Shown: positions 46,601 to 57,891 of the stretch, piece by piece
Layout of the letters: the number at the start of each line of letters is the position of its first letter
How positions within the stretch are numbered: the stretch's first letter is position 1
Origin: Ilex aquifolium
Lineage: Eukaryota; Streptophyta; Magnoliopsida; Aquifoliales; Aquifoliaceae
NCBI GenBank assembly: GCA_951799425.1
Contig: OX637402.1
Location: forward strand, 31,774,492-31,838,491
Length of the DNA: 64,000 bases
Direction: 5' to 3'
Notes under the pieces: generated by a model
Databases searched by the model: none
Told to the model about the DNA's origin: nothing
The model's input: the letters and a program-made list of their open reading frames with translations, nothing else
Position numbers and translations under genes: made by a program

Positions 46601-49256
46601 CTCAGACAGGGAGAAGATAGTAACTCTTTCGACATCCCCAAAAACTACAAATCATAAGAGAGTGTTCTGGATTCCCCAAAACCATATTGTTGATGAGGAA
46701 GCCCCTGCAACTAGAAACACTCCCAAAACCGAATCTCCCGCTACAAGAACTGAACTTGAAAGCATAATGCTATCGAACCAAATTATTAGCTCTGGCAGAG
46801 ACTATCATTTTAACTCTAGCATCAGAGAGGCAGTCTCCTTAGGTAGATCTTCCTCTGCATCTCCTCCTTTATGTTCAATTTGTCAACACAAGGCACCAGC
46901 CTTTGGAAAACCTCCAAGAAGGTTTCATTTTAAGGAGCTAGCCGAAGCTACAGATGGTTTCTCAGAAACGACTTTCTTGGCAGAAGGTCAGTTTGGTTTG
47001 GTTCACAGGGGGGTCTTGAGGGATGGGCTGGTGGTTGCAGTGAAGCAGTTAAATTTTGCTGGGTCTCAAGGAGATGCAGATTTCTGCAGGGAAGTGCGAG
47101 TATTATGCTGTGCACAGCATAGGAATGTTGTGTTGCTGATTGGGTTTTGCATTGAGGGGAAGAAGAGAGTGTTAGTTTATGAGTATATCTGCAATGGCTC
47201 CTTGGACTTTCATTTACATGGTATTCTCTGTTTTTTTTTTCGTTTTTCTTATTTCCCCTATAATTATGTTTGCAGTCAGTGTGTCCAGCTTCTAATTGAA
47301 GCGCCATACAATGCATTGACTTGGCTTTGGTTTCTATGATTGGCAGGGGAAAATAGAGCACCTCTAGATTGGTACTCACGCCTAAAGGTAGCTATTGGCA
47401 CAGCAAGAGGCTTAAGATACCTTCATGAAGATTGCAGAGTTGGATGTATAGTCCACAGAGACATGCACCCTAATAACATCCTCCTGACCCATGATTTTGA
47501 ACCTCTGGTAATTTGTTTAATGCTTTCTTAGAAGCCAATCTTTCCAAATTCAAGCACATTGGGAATTTTTTTTTTCAAACTTCAAAGGCACTCGCATTTG
47601 CCCACTTGAACGAGAACCAGCTCTCTATCATACATTAGAAACTTCTTAGGATTTCAAATGAAGTATGGTGGCTTCTAGTCATCTACAGCTATTTGGGATC
47701 CTTGTGTTGGCAACGAGAGGATCAAAATTCACTATGGAAGTCAAAACCAATTTTCAAGATGATGGTGAAATTCTTCTATCTCACTTGAACTTGAAGCCCT
47801 AGTATGTACACAAATCTCTACGTCCTTTAATCCCTAACAGCATGTCCTTTCTGTATAGAACCAAATACACCTGATAATCCTTCACTTAATTCTGGTTTAA
47901 AGTCAGCTCGATAACCAAAATATATAACACCCCTTCTGAAAATTGGTGGCTGCCCATGGGTGCAGGGCTTACATGGCCACAAAATGGAAGAACTACCTAT
48001 TATAGGTGGCCAGGCGACCACTGGATCCACTGGTTGCCATGTGGCCACCAAAGTGGGGACAAAGCCCCCACAGGTGGCTGCACTGCCACCTGTCTGGTTA
48101 GTTTTTCCTTTTTTTTTTCAAGGCACCGATGCAGAACTTTGCAAGTAGATCTCTGGGAAAATGTAACTCCGTCGTCTAATTTTGTGGTTTATTCATTTAG
48201 GTTGCAGATTTTGGGCTTGCTAGGTTGCACAGTGAATGGGATCCATCTGATGAGGAGCAAGTTGCTGGATCTTTAGGGTATTTGTTACATTTCCTGGACT
48301 CTGAGTTGGCTATTATGTGCAAAAATGTTCAATCCATTTCATATTATCTTATAAACTTGACCTAACTACAAGGATGCAGCTTTATAATATGGAAATTTAA
48401 CAAGTTCCAACTTTTTTTCCCATTGAGTTTTGTTTCAAAACAAGCTGAAAGATCTTTCAGACCCATTTAAGCTGATGCATGTTGCATCTGGTTTCTTGTG
48501 TTGGTAGTCCAATAACATCTATATGCACGCTGTGCTTAGTTGTGAAGTTTATGTTCTTCTGATTAAACTGATTCTGTTCTGATGCTATAGGTATCTTGCA
48601 CCAGAGCACTATAATGGAGGAAAAATCACAGAGAAAGCTGACATATATGCTTTTGGACTGGTACTATTTGAACTAATTACTGGTCAGAAAGCCAGCAACT
48701 TGAAATGTCACAAGGGACAGGGTTTTTTCTCCAGCAACTTCTTCCCTTTATCTGCCTTGGAACCAATCCATCTCTTATTACATGAACACGAATTGTTGGA
48801 CCCCTGCTTGGCCCCTCACCAACTCCACAACCTCCCCCATGAACTACAGGCAATGGGTCGTGCTGCCTCCTTGTGTCTACAACAAGATCCCAATTCCAGA
48901 CCACCAATGTCAAAGGTTCTATACCACTCACAGTTCCTATGTTGATTCATCTGTGTAGTTTGAATATTCTCTGGTAAATAATATCATTGTGTTCTCTATT
49001 ATCAGCGATAGTTAGCTTTATTCTTGTGATGGGAGAGGCATGTTAATTTAATTTTGTACTCTGATAAATACTTTAATTGAACATTTTCCTATCTTCTCTA
49101 AATCAATAGGTCCTTAGAATGCTAGAAGGAGGAGATGCATTTATTCCTTTGGCTTTGGACTTGAACTCAATTGGCAGTAGAAGTGGGCACATGCAGGGTC
49201 TGAGTTCAAAAACACAGCCTAATTCAAGGAGGCATTCTCGCAAGCTTTCTCACTAA
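43663..49256 (+). CDS. Receptor-like cytoplasmic kinase with N-terminal USP-like region
   Basis: Eight exons: 43663-43849, 43936-44072, 44597-44691, 46211-47220, 47347-47507, 48201-48277, 48591-48915, 49110-49256. All introns are GT-AG and frames join to 712 residues. The start is the first in-frame ATG. Residues about 20-170 (KVIVAVKA, TALAWALTHVV, CDCITLI-like PGDCITLI, NIVVMK) match the adenine-nucleotide-binding-like USP region of plant 'inactive protein kinase SELMODRAFT_444075-like' proteins. A Ser/Thr-rich linker and CSICQHKAP (about 361) precede the kinase domain. Kinase motifs: AEGQFG loop (397-402), where the first loop Gly is Ala, as I recall for this family; Lys418; Glu434; HRD with Asp515, followed by MHPNN rather than xKPxN; DFG 533-535; APE. 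There is no signal peptide or membrane span, so it is cytoplasmic. Catalysis is plausible but uncertain. Intron 3 contains a LINE remnant. Confidence 0.9.
45140..46165 (+). mobile_element. Decayed LINE remnant in intron 3 of the kinase gene
   Basis: In several frames the plus strand reads like the end of a plant L1-type LINE: FPHLCELSSN, RNLNDRE, then a zinc-knuckle zf-RVT region (INTNDVFQRRRPK, CVMCRND, VVDHLFLHCP) and the tail SIWVIWLERNLRIF. Stops and frameshifts break it throughout. It makes up most of the 1.5 kb intron. I saw neither a poly(A) nor a target duplication. Confidence 0.7.
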
Positions 49257-50452
49257 GTCAATGTGAAAGTGCTTTTGGTATTTCTGGTAAGTCAATTCGG
49301 TTCTACATTTGTTGTATTACACCAATTCTTTTCATATTCTTTTCCGTCGTCGTGACAAACTGTCATCATCATTCATTCTTGGCGAGAATTATTTATAGCT
49401 TCCAAACAATTCAGTTTACTTGTAAGTTCAATTTGTTTTCTTTTGTTCAGGATATTTCTTGTAATGGCAAGTAAAAGTCTGTGGCATACTCCCACTTTTT
49501 CTTGTAGCTATTTCCTGGTCATCCTCAACTCTCATCTTTATTCAAGGTTGACTTTCAACTAGTGCCATTCAGTTTTCTGTTGGTCATCGGGTGAAAACAG
49601 GCTAACGTGCCAAAAATCATCCATGATCTTTTCATCAGGATGGTTCTAATGGATTTCTTTTTTTAAAAAGAATTTGTAGTCTTGTGTGGTTTGCGTCTCA
49701 AAAATATAGTATCCGAAAGGACCGAAACTGTTTTGAGGAATAGTTTTAAATGGTGTTTTTTGTGTTGTAAAATTTGTTTAGTTATACAATTTTACGGAAT
49801 AGAAAATAGTAAAATTTGTTTGGACAATAACCAAAAAATAATGAAAATAGAACTGTGATGGCCATGGTGGTGGTGGTAGTGGCAGTGGCAGTGGCAGTGA
49901 TGGTGGTGGATGTATGGTAGTGGTGGTGGTGGTGGTGGAAGTGTGGTGGTGTTTTTTAAATTTTGAAAATATTGTTTTAAAAAATACACAAAACAACATT
50001 AATTTGTTCTTTAAATTTATTAACTTTTTGTTCTCAGCTTTCAAAAATAAAAAATAAAAAACAGCTGGCAAAACAAATTTTTTCCTAAAAATTATTTTCA
50101 AAAATAAAAAAATAGTTTCTGATATGCAAATCAAACAGGTTTTTAATTTTTCCAAATTTTGATCTATTCTTTAAATTGTTCATTTGAATTTCCTAAGAAC
50201 AAATGTGTGGGGCCTTGGACCTTGGACCTATCTCACTTATCACTATTTTGCGTTGGTCATAATGCTAGTTTTTTGGGCCTTTGGGATGGTCTCGCGGTTG
50301 TTTGGGCCAGCCCAAGACCTACCGGGCCCTTGAGTTTTTCCGAGGTTAATAATAGGGTGGCATTGAAACACAATTTTCAAAAACTGACCTGCTTCGAACC
50401 CCGAGGCCGACAGAATCTTATCACCGACCAACCCCCAAAGTCATAACACTAT
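49257..50452. other. 3' flank of the kinase gene and intergenic DNA
   Basis: Contains the probable kinase 3' UTR and a GGT/GTG-rich microsatellite at 49858-49955 that gives low-complexity frames. That tract resembles the GGN tract of the local Helitrons, but no Helitron ends flank it. Confidence 0.5.
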
Positions 50453-50479
50453 CACGTGACGTACCTTCCTCTATATAAA
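50453..50479 (+). promoter_or_regulatory. G-box and TATA box of the small gene
   Basis: CACGTG (50453-50458), followed by GACGTAC, and TATATAAA (50472-50479), 56 bp before the ATG. G-boxes bind bZIP and bHLH factors, so light, ABA or stress control is possible. TATA placement implies a short leader. Confidence 0.6.
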
Positions 50480-50534
50480 CATACACCACTTCACTCTCAC
50501 CTTCTCACTTACCTCACTATTTTCTTCCTACAGT

Positions 50535-50843
50535 ATGTCTACCATAGTCTCCAAAAAGCAGCTATCTTCCGCGGAAGCTAAGAACATCAACAACGCAGAA
50601 GCTCCAGAAGAGACCGAAAACACAACCCTTGTCACGACTCATGTGTTCTTGAAGCCCACTCACTCCACCGGAACACTAGACAAAGAGGTGGTGCTCAGAG
50701 GTATTCGCCACCGCAAGCGCGCCAACAAGTTTCGCACCGCCGTGCAAGCTCTCTTACGCTCGCCGTTTGCTGCTAAGACGACGACCGACAACGTCTCGGT
50801 TCAACAAACGAGATGGGTGGATGATGCTTTCGCTGCTCCTTGA
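50535..50843 (+). CDS. Small basic plant protein of unknown function
   Basis: Single-exon 102-residue frame starting at the first ATG after a good TATA box and followed by AATAAA at 50896. The N-terminal half is Lys/Glu-rich and probably disordered. The middle part (KEVVLRGIRHRKRANKFR, TAVQALLRSPF) is strongly basic and predicts an amphipathic helix. I have a weak recollection of short uncharacterised plant proteins with a similar 'VLRRIRHRKR' core. No signal peptide or membrane span; the RHRKRANK stretch could act as a nuclear localisation signal. The promoter, compact leader and polyadenylation signal make it a likely real gene. Function unknown. Confidence 0.7.
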   Translation: MSTIVSKKQLSSAEAKNINNAEAPEETENTTLVTTHVFLKPTHSTGTLDKEVVLRGIRHRKRANKFRTAVQALLRSPFAAKTTTDNVSVQQTRWVDDAFAAP

Positions 50844-50895
50844 TTAGTTCATAAAGGAACTGTTACCCCCATGTATTGTAATTGTACTTGTATGT

Positions 50896-50901
50896 AATAA
50901 A
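50896..50901 (+). terminator. Polyadenylation signal of the small gene
   Basis: AATAAA 53 bp after the stop codon. Confidence 0.6.
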
Positions 50902-53900
50902 GCAGCTAGTGCAACTTATTTCTTCAAATATGCTTTCCAGTTGAAAGAACTGTTTGTTTGAAATATTGCTTAAGTTAGCCGGAAACTGAGTTCTTAGACT
51001 AATGGTGACTCAAGATCAGTCTATAATGCGGGACCGGGAGCTTTTATCCAAAAAAGAAAGAAGCAAAAGAAAAGGAAGTTGGAAGTTTAAACTTTAAGAG
51101 GGAATAATTGAATAAGCAAAGGTGCACGTCTCTTTTTATTTATGTATTTAATGGTATAACTTGCATAAGAAGTGTTGTTTAAGGGTATGAGAGAGTAGTT
51201 GTAAATAGGGGTGATAATTGAGTCGAGGTACTTGAATTCGGTTCAGATAATATTTGACTTGAACTTGACTTGTGTTTTAAATAAACAGAGTTTGTATAAT
51301 TTTTTTAGGCTCGTTTAGAAAAACAAGTTTACGAGATTCGGCTCAAGTTCGTAAAATTCGTCTCGTTTATATATAAAATAGTCAAGTTATTCGGACTCGG
51401 TTCATTTTTTAAACGAGTCGAATTTGAACAATATTTTAGGCTCGTTTAAAAAAAACGAGCTCGAAAGACTTAGTTCGAACTCGCAATGTTTGATTCGATT
51501 ATTAGTCCTTGATAAGGTTTACTTTTGCCTGCACATGAATTCAACCTCTTTTTCTTTTCCCTCTTGCTCTCCCAAAAAAAACAAAAAAGAAGTATTATTT
51601 AAGATTTTTTTTTTCAGATTCCTTCTACAATTTTTATTCTTAATCGTGATCTAGAAAATAAAGGAAAAGAATAATTCGTGTGAAAGGTGGTCACTTTAGA
51701 AAGATTTGGCAAATATTTTCAAAAGAAACAAATCTTGCCTTGTTTTACAAAGTGTAATTCTCTATAAATTTAATTTGTTGGTCGAATAACGATCTGTCAT
51801 TGGATTGACAGTAAATTTCATTATTAATTGAAATCCAGTATTAATTTAATGGTTTCGATGTATCTATCAGTAAAGAAGACCAATAAATTAAATTTAAATA
51901 ATATATTTTTTTTACAAATGGAATCTGCACTTTGAAAAATGCTTCTGGGCATCCAGCTTTATTCCCTTAACTACATTTTATTTTAATATGGTAATAAGAT
52001 AAGCCAGAGACGTTAGGCTTGAGGAAAATAAGTGTATTCAACAAGATTTAAAATAGCAAGGATTATGAAATATAATAATATAGAAACCACAAAATAAATA
52101 TTAATATATATTTATTTAAAAAATATTTTTATTGTATTAAAACTACTAGTTTTGCATTCAAACTTTAATTATAAAAAATTATTAATTGAATTTGAATTTG
52201 GAGACTAAAATATAATTAAATCTATTATCAGTTAAAAATATCGAAAAAGAAAACTGAAATTTATTAATATAACTACATTATTTTTCAAAAAACGAATGTC
52301 AATAAGAATTTTGAGTTATAAACTACTCAAACTCAATATGTTTTTCTATCTTTCTGAGTTTGTTTCTTGTGTATTTAAAAAAATAATTAAGCAAAAAATA
52401 GATCCTGATAAAAATGTCTCGAATTTAAGTTACTAAAAAAATATAATTTATAAAAATTAAGTGATAAATAATTAATCAGCCAATTAACTTAGATTGTAAT
52501 AAATTAAAATTATTGCATGAGGAGATAACTTATTTTTTCAGTATTTACATAAACACAAGTAAGATTGAAAACATAAAGGTAATACAAGAATAATCATTCA
52601 ATCGTACGTATCATGTCAAAATTTACTTAATATATGTTCGTCCTATTTTTAATTATGTATAGTTTAACTAGTTTGTTTGGCATTTCGTTAGGGTCATGTC
52701 GACTTGTTGATTTAAGGGACCGAATAATTTCATAAATTTATCATCTAAATTTACTAAGACTAGACTCAAACTCATTAATGACGTGTCAATTTTTTATTGG
52801 TTCATAGATTATATCTAAAATTGTAAGACTAGATAAAATTAGAGCCTTAAAATTATTTTAATTGAATTTAAAAAAAAAAAATGAGGCCCCAAATATTATT
52901 ATTTATTTGGGGACCCTAGGCAGGAGCCTTAGTGGCCTATGTCTAGGGACGATATATATATATATCATAATTCAAAACTTAAATAAATTTTAAATTCTTT
53001 AATTTTAGATCTTTCTTAAATTATTATTATTTTTCTTTAAAACTCCTAAATTTTAGTGTTTTTTCATATTAAAACTCTTTCATGTATAATATACACACAT
53101 CATATGTGACCAAATTAAAACTAATACAAAATTAAAATTCTTTAATTTTAGATATTTTTTAAGATAATTACTATTTCTCTATCTAATATTATGTGTGTGT
53201 GTGTGTGTATGTATATATATACACATATTCAAATTCAAAGATCAAAACTTCTTAATTGTGAAAGTAACTTTACAAAATGGATTGGAGTTATAGAAATGGT
53301 TTTCTAGAAGATGTAGGTTTGATTGGGTGCATTAACCATCTCTAGTGGTTAGAATTTTGTATATTAAATTATTTTTTTGACCCTTCTTAATTCCACTTTA
53401 CTATGGAGATGCCATGGGGTGTGCAGGAAGGGAGTTTGGTCAGGGTGCAGCTGTTGCATCATTATCGGGCAGCAATTAAGCTTTAAACTAGGTGATTGGG
53501 GTCACGCCATCCCTGTCAAGCCAACTGCCACTAACATCACGATTTGATAGTACAAATCTAGACAAGTATTGTGTTCAATCTTGGTCCTTTAAGTTCGGAC
53601 TGAGCTTTACTCACTAAGCACTAATGTTAAATCAATCTCGAATTTGATTTATTTGATACTTAACATGATTCTTTACATCTCGATTCGAAAAGAATCAAGA
53701 GAAGAGGAAACAATCGAAATTGATCGATATACTTCTCAAAACGAATGAAAAGAAAACGAAAGATGAAACATAAATTATGGATTAGTTCTCTCGGGGACAA
53801 AAAATGACCGAGTTTTAATTCAAATTGATTCTCTATTATATAGAAACATCTCGATTCATCTTGTACATGTATATTTGATGAGTTTTGGTGGGTATGCAAT

Positions 53901-54375
53901 GATGAGTTTAATAAAAACAATTCAATAAATTATGATATTTCTTGTTTGGTTATAAATTTAAAATTCGAGATTATAATTTTGATCCGTAATATAACCTTAA
54001 GGTAAAACCCATTTACATGAGTTTTGAATTTGATCAATTTCATAACAAATATTTATAATTAATTCATGAATTTCTCATATCTATTTGTATTATCTACCAA
54101 ACATAACATCTAACGGTTAAACCACCACTCATCTAAGGAAAAAGAGTTACTTTGTGCCCTTTTGATGACTCCAATAGGCATGCTGCTGTACATTGCTGAA
54201 TTGGTAGGTCTGTAAACTAAACTAAAAGGGTAGGCAAAAACAAATTGAGTCCCATTTGGAAGGTTGCCAAAAAACAATTTAATTCCTCAGCTGTCATTAA
54301 CAACACGTGGCTTTAGACCATGTTTATTTGGGGTAGGTATATCCATAGGATGATGAAAAATTATACATATAGGGA
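50902..54375. other. AT-rich intergenic region
   Basis: About 51197-51490 is a dispersed repeat ('taggggtgataattgagtcg' start, then 'ggctcgttta' motifs) related to 4090-4300. A (TG)n/(TA)n microsatellite lies at about 53190-53225. No gene, RNA or bounded transposon could be supported. Confidence 0.5.
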
Positions 54376-54965
54376 AAATTTCACGCACACCCCCTATAAT
54401 TATACATATATTCAATGACATCTCTAGCATCTTCTGAAATTTCAATACGCCTCCTTTTAAATTATAGTATAGAGTCACTTAATTCCCTTTCCATTAACCG
54501 CACAAATAGAAAAGTGAATGATTTAACTTGATATCTTTAAAAATACAAAAGCTACCATTTTCTTGTGTAAATAGACCAAAATACTCGTACCCTAAATGAG
54601 CCTCAAATGAAATCAATCTCTATAAGTTGGCTTCCTACAACGGTCATTGGCGTATAATTTTATGGAGTTTTACTTATTCTTTTTATTTGGCATAATCCAC
54701 TAATTTTTGGTGTAATGCACTGGTATATCTTTTGTGACTTAATGCACTCCTATTCAGATGAAAAATACATACATTTTTGATGAAATTTTAATACATTTTT
54801 GATGAAATTTTAATTTTTTGTTTATAATATTTTTAGATTTATGAAATTTTTAAAGTCAGTCTTATGCAATGAAGATTGATTGTGCATAAGAATTAGACTA
54901 AGCTTACTGACAGGAATGATTCGATCACGCAGAAGGATATGATTATACATTAATATATTTTTGTA

Positions 54966-54990
54966 CTAGCGTCTTGCAACACGCACGGAT
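54966..54990 (-). mobile_element. Helitron-like 3' terminus
   Basis: Read on the minus strand: CCGTGCGTGTTGCAAGACGCTAG followed by host T. The CTAG end and a GC-rich, partly palindromic preceding stretch fit a Helitron 3' end. The matching 5' end was not identified. Confidence 0.4.
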
Positions 54991-55921
54991 TTTTTTGTCA
55001 TTTTTTTAATTTTGCTTAAGAAGATAGATAAAAAATAATACTCAATTTTTAAGCAAATAATTTTTTTAAGAAAAGAGGGATTTGGAGATCGGTTCCTAGG
55101 CCCAATAGGATTCCAAAAAAATTCCACTAGCTAATTTTCTTTTGAATTAAGTCCTTGTTGAAGAGTCAAAACAATGTACATAACTAACGTCTTTTACAAT
55201 TACAAAAAATAACGACCATATAATCACCTAATTTAGAAACCCTATTCTAAAAAGTTACGTTATCATAATGTACATTTTTCTTCATAAACACAAATCGTAA
55301 GACATGTATACTAAAAAAAATGTATGTAATTAAAAAATAATATATATATATATATACACCTTCGAGCCAAAAAATAACAAGTATACAATCAAAAAATATA
55401 AAAAATAACAGGTATGCATTAATCATCAAACAGGTATAGTAAAACACAGATTGTCAGACATGTACATTAAAATACAAATCGTCAAATGTCATCATAATGT
55501 CCATATTGCTTGTTTCACAAGTTTGAATTTCAAAACTGATAGATAATACCGCAAAAATTTCAATAACAAATGCAAAAAAAAAACTAACTATATTTTAGAT
55601 TGAAATCATGTGATAAGGGCAAAATGAGTAAAAAAATTAGTAACTAACCAATCTCTTAACATTTGCGCCAACACATGAACCTTTTTTTATGCTAAAAATT
55701 TGATAGGACGAAAATTAATTTACACACAAAAAGAAGACCATAACTTAATTTACTGTAAAATATAATAAGTCGTTATTAAGGAGTTGAAAAGTGTACAAAA
55801 GACATATGATAGAGTGTTATTGGAATAAGCCTCAGTATTATAATTAAAAAAATTAGAGAATATGAAGGGAAGACTTCTCAAATTTTCTCTCTCCTCATTC
55901 CTTTTGTGTGTGTGTATATAT

Positions 55922-56062
55922 ATTAGGGGTAACCTATGCTTGAAAGTGCGGTATAATGTGAATGATTTTGAGATGGATGTTAGTGACCGTTGAATGAGTT
56001 TATTTGAGACTTGTCGGATGAACTTATTGAAGTCTGACATATTTTATATATATATATATATA
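55922..56062 (-). mobile_element. Miniature decayed Helitron related to the 827-3154 family
   Basis: The left part 'ttaggggtaacctatgcttgaaagtgcgg' corresponds to the 3' end at 826-860. The right part 'gttgaatgagtttatttgag' and 'cttattgaagtctgacat' corresponds to 1652-1700. Only about 140 bp remain; hairpin and CTAG are mutated. Confidence 0.6.
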
Positions 56063-56209
56063 TTGCATAATATTTTTTTATTATATAGTAGTGTATACTA
56101 ATATATTATATACTAAAATATTGTATATTGTATAATATATAATATATAATTATTGTTTATATGTATTATACATTAAATGGGTAATATGTGATATAAATAT
56201 TTATGTGTA

Positions 56210-57588
56210 CTAGCAATGTACCATGTGCGTTGCACGTGACTAATTTTTTTTAAAAAAAATTAATAAATAATTATTTGGTATATGTGTACTTGAATTAAAT
56301 ATCATCTCAATTTTAACAAACTTATTTTTTCATTGCTCATGCTCCATTATTGAATTTTTGAAAATTTTGTATATTTTCAAGATTGGTTATTCTAACTTTA
56401 AGAAAAATGATAAAATAATAATAATAATAATAATAATTAAAGTTCTATTTTTTTTAATAATTTTGTAATTGAAAGTAATTTTTAGTGATGTTTGAAAATT
56501 AAATTTTTTAAATTTAATTTGATTAAGATTCCACTTATAAATCATTGAACAAAATAAAAATAATTATCAATACACCAATCGTATTGGAACCTTACTGTAT
56601 TTAAGATTAGTTAAGTCAATTGAGATGAAATTTAATATACAACGCTATAATATATATTATAAAACATATTAAAAAATTCAAGTTTTCATATAAAATCTTA
56701 ACACAGTTTAAAAAGTTTACTATAACTTAAAAATCATATAAAATTATATATATATATATTATTTTTTCTTAAAAATAAAATGATTTTGATGTAAAATATA
56801 CATATGTAGTCATAATATTATCTTTATAAATGAGATAAGTAATATTATATTAATGGAGTTTTTGAAGGTTTTTTTTGAATATGTTGTTAAAACTTATAAT
56901 AATGCATATATTTTTTAAGAGTAATATAATCAATCAAAAAGTTTCATAAAAATTGACATTTATAAATAATGAATAAATAATTAAAAAAATAATTTGATTA
57001 AGATTTCACTTATAAATCATTGAATAAAATAAAAATAATTATCAATATACTAATCATATTGGAATCTTGTTGTATTTAAGATTATCTAGGTCAATTGAGA
57101 TAAAATTTAATATACAATGCTATAATATATATTATAAAGTATATTAAACTTTTTAAAAAATCAAGTTTTCACATAAAATCTTAACACAGACTGAAAAGTT
57201 TACTGTAACTAAAAATTATGTAAAACTATAATACATTATTTTTTATTTTAAAAATAAAAGGGTTAAACATTTTAATGAAAAATAAAATATACATATATAG
57301 TCATAATATTATCTTTATAAATGAGGTATGTAATATTATATTGATGAAATTTTTGAATGTTTTTTTGAATATTTTGTTAAAAATTATAATGATGCATATA
57401 TTTTTTAAGTGAAAAATATATAATTAAAAGTGATCTTAGATGTAATTTGAAGATTTAAATGTATAAGGATATGATGGTAATTTAGATATTAAGTGTGGAA
57501 GGATATAATAGCCTTTTTAATTTTTTATAAGGGTAAAATAGTGAATCAAAAATTTTTCATGTTAAGGTACTTTTGTTAGTAGTATAGA
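56210..57588 (-). mobile_element. Helitron, 1.4 kb, non-autonomous
   Basis: Minus-strand 5' end TCTATACTACTAACAAAAG at 57588 and 3' end with hairpin CACGTGCAACGCAC, then ATGGTACATTGCTAG at 56210. Host bases A56209 and T57589 (a start four bases further out, also after A, cannot be excluded). Nearly the whole interior is a diverged direct duplication with a period of about 477 bp (compare 56523 and 57000). No coding frame. Confidence 0.75.
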
Positions 57589-57761
57589 TAGATATTATAC
57601 AATATGTGAGATTTTCAGGGTTAATATGGTAAAATAACAAGTTTTGTTATCTCCATCAGCCAACAAACTCTTATGAGGTGTAAATGAAATTTTAGATCAT
57701 ATAAGGGGTGTGTTTGAAAATAAAGTATTCTATAGGGGTGTGGATAAAAATTTTCCAAAAT

Positions 57762-57773
57762 TATATATATATG
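57762..57773 (+). promoter_or_regulatory. Probable TATA region of the lyase gene
   Basis: TATATATATATA about 120 bp before the ATG. The leader then holds a CT-rich pyrimidine stretch (57870-57888), common in plant 5' leaders. Confidence 0.5.
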
Positions 57774-57891
57774 AACCACCCACATGTGTAAAGAGCACCC
57801 ACTTCAATCTCTATCTGATTACAATTCAGTTGCACAGTTCTGTTTCCGCGCTTCAGTTCCAACAATTCGACTCTCTCTCTCTCTCTATCCA

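Larger units (their letters stand above)
54376..57755. mobile_element. Possible TIR element hosting nested Helitrons
   Basis: The left end 'ggaaaatttcacgcacacccc' (about 54374) matches the complement of the right end 'ggggtgtggataaaaattttcc' (57735-57756), and similarity continues inward for about 100 bp with gaps. I found no clear target duplication. Two or three Helitron pieces lie inside. The right end is only a few bases from the TATA box of the lyase gene. Confidence 0.45.

Noticed and set aside
57784-57891. 36-residue N-terminal extension of the lyase (a possible targeting peptide) from ATG 57784
   Set aside because: It lies about 10-20 bp after the TATA run, so it is probably not transcribed, and homologues start at 57892; transcript ends would decide.
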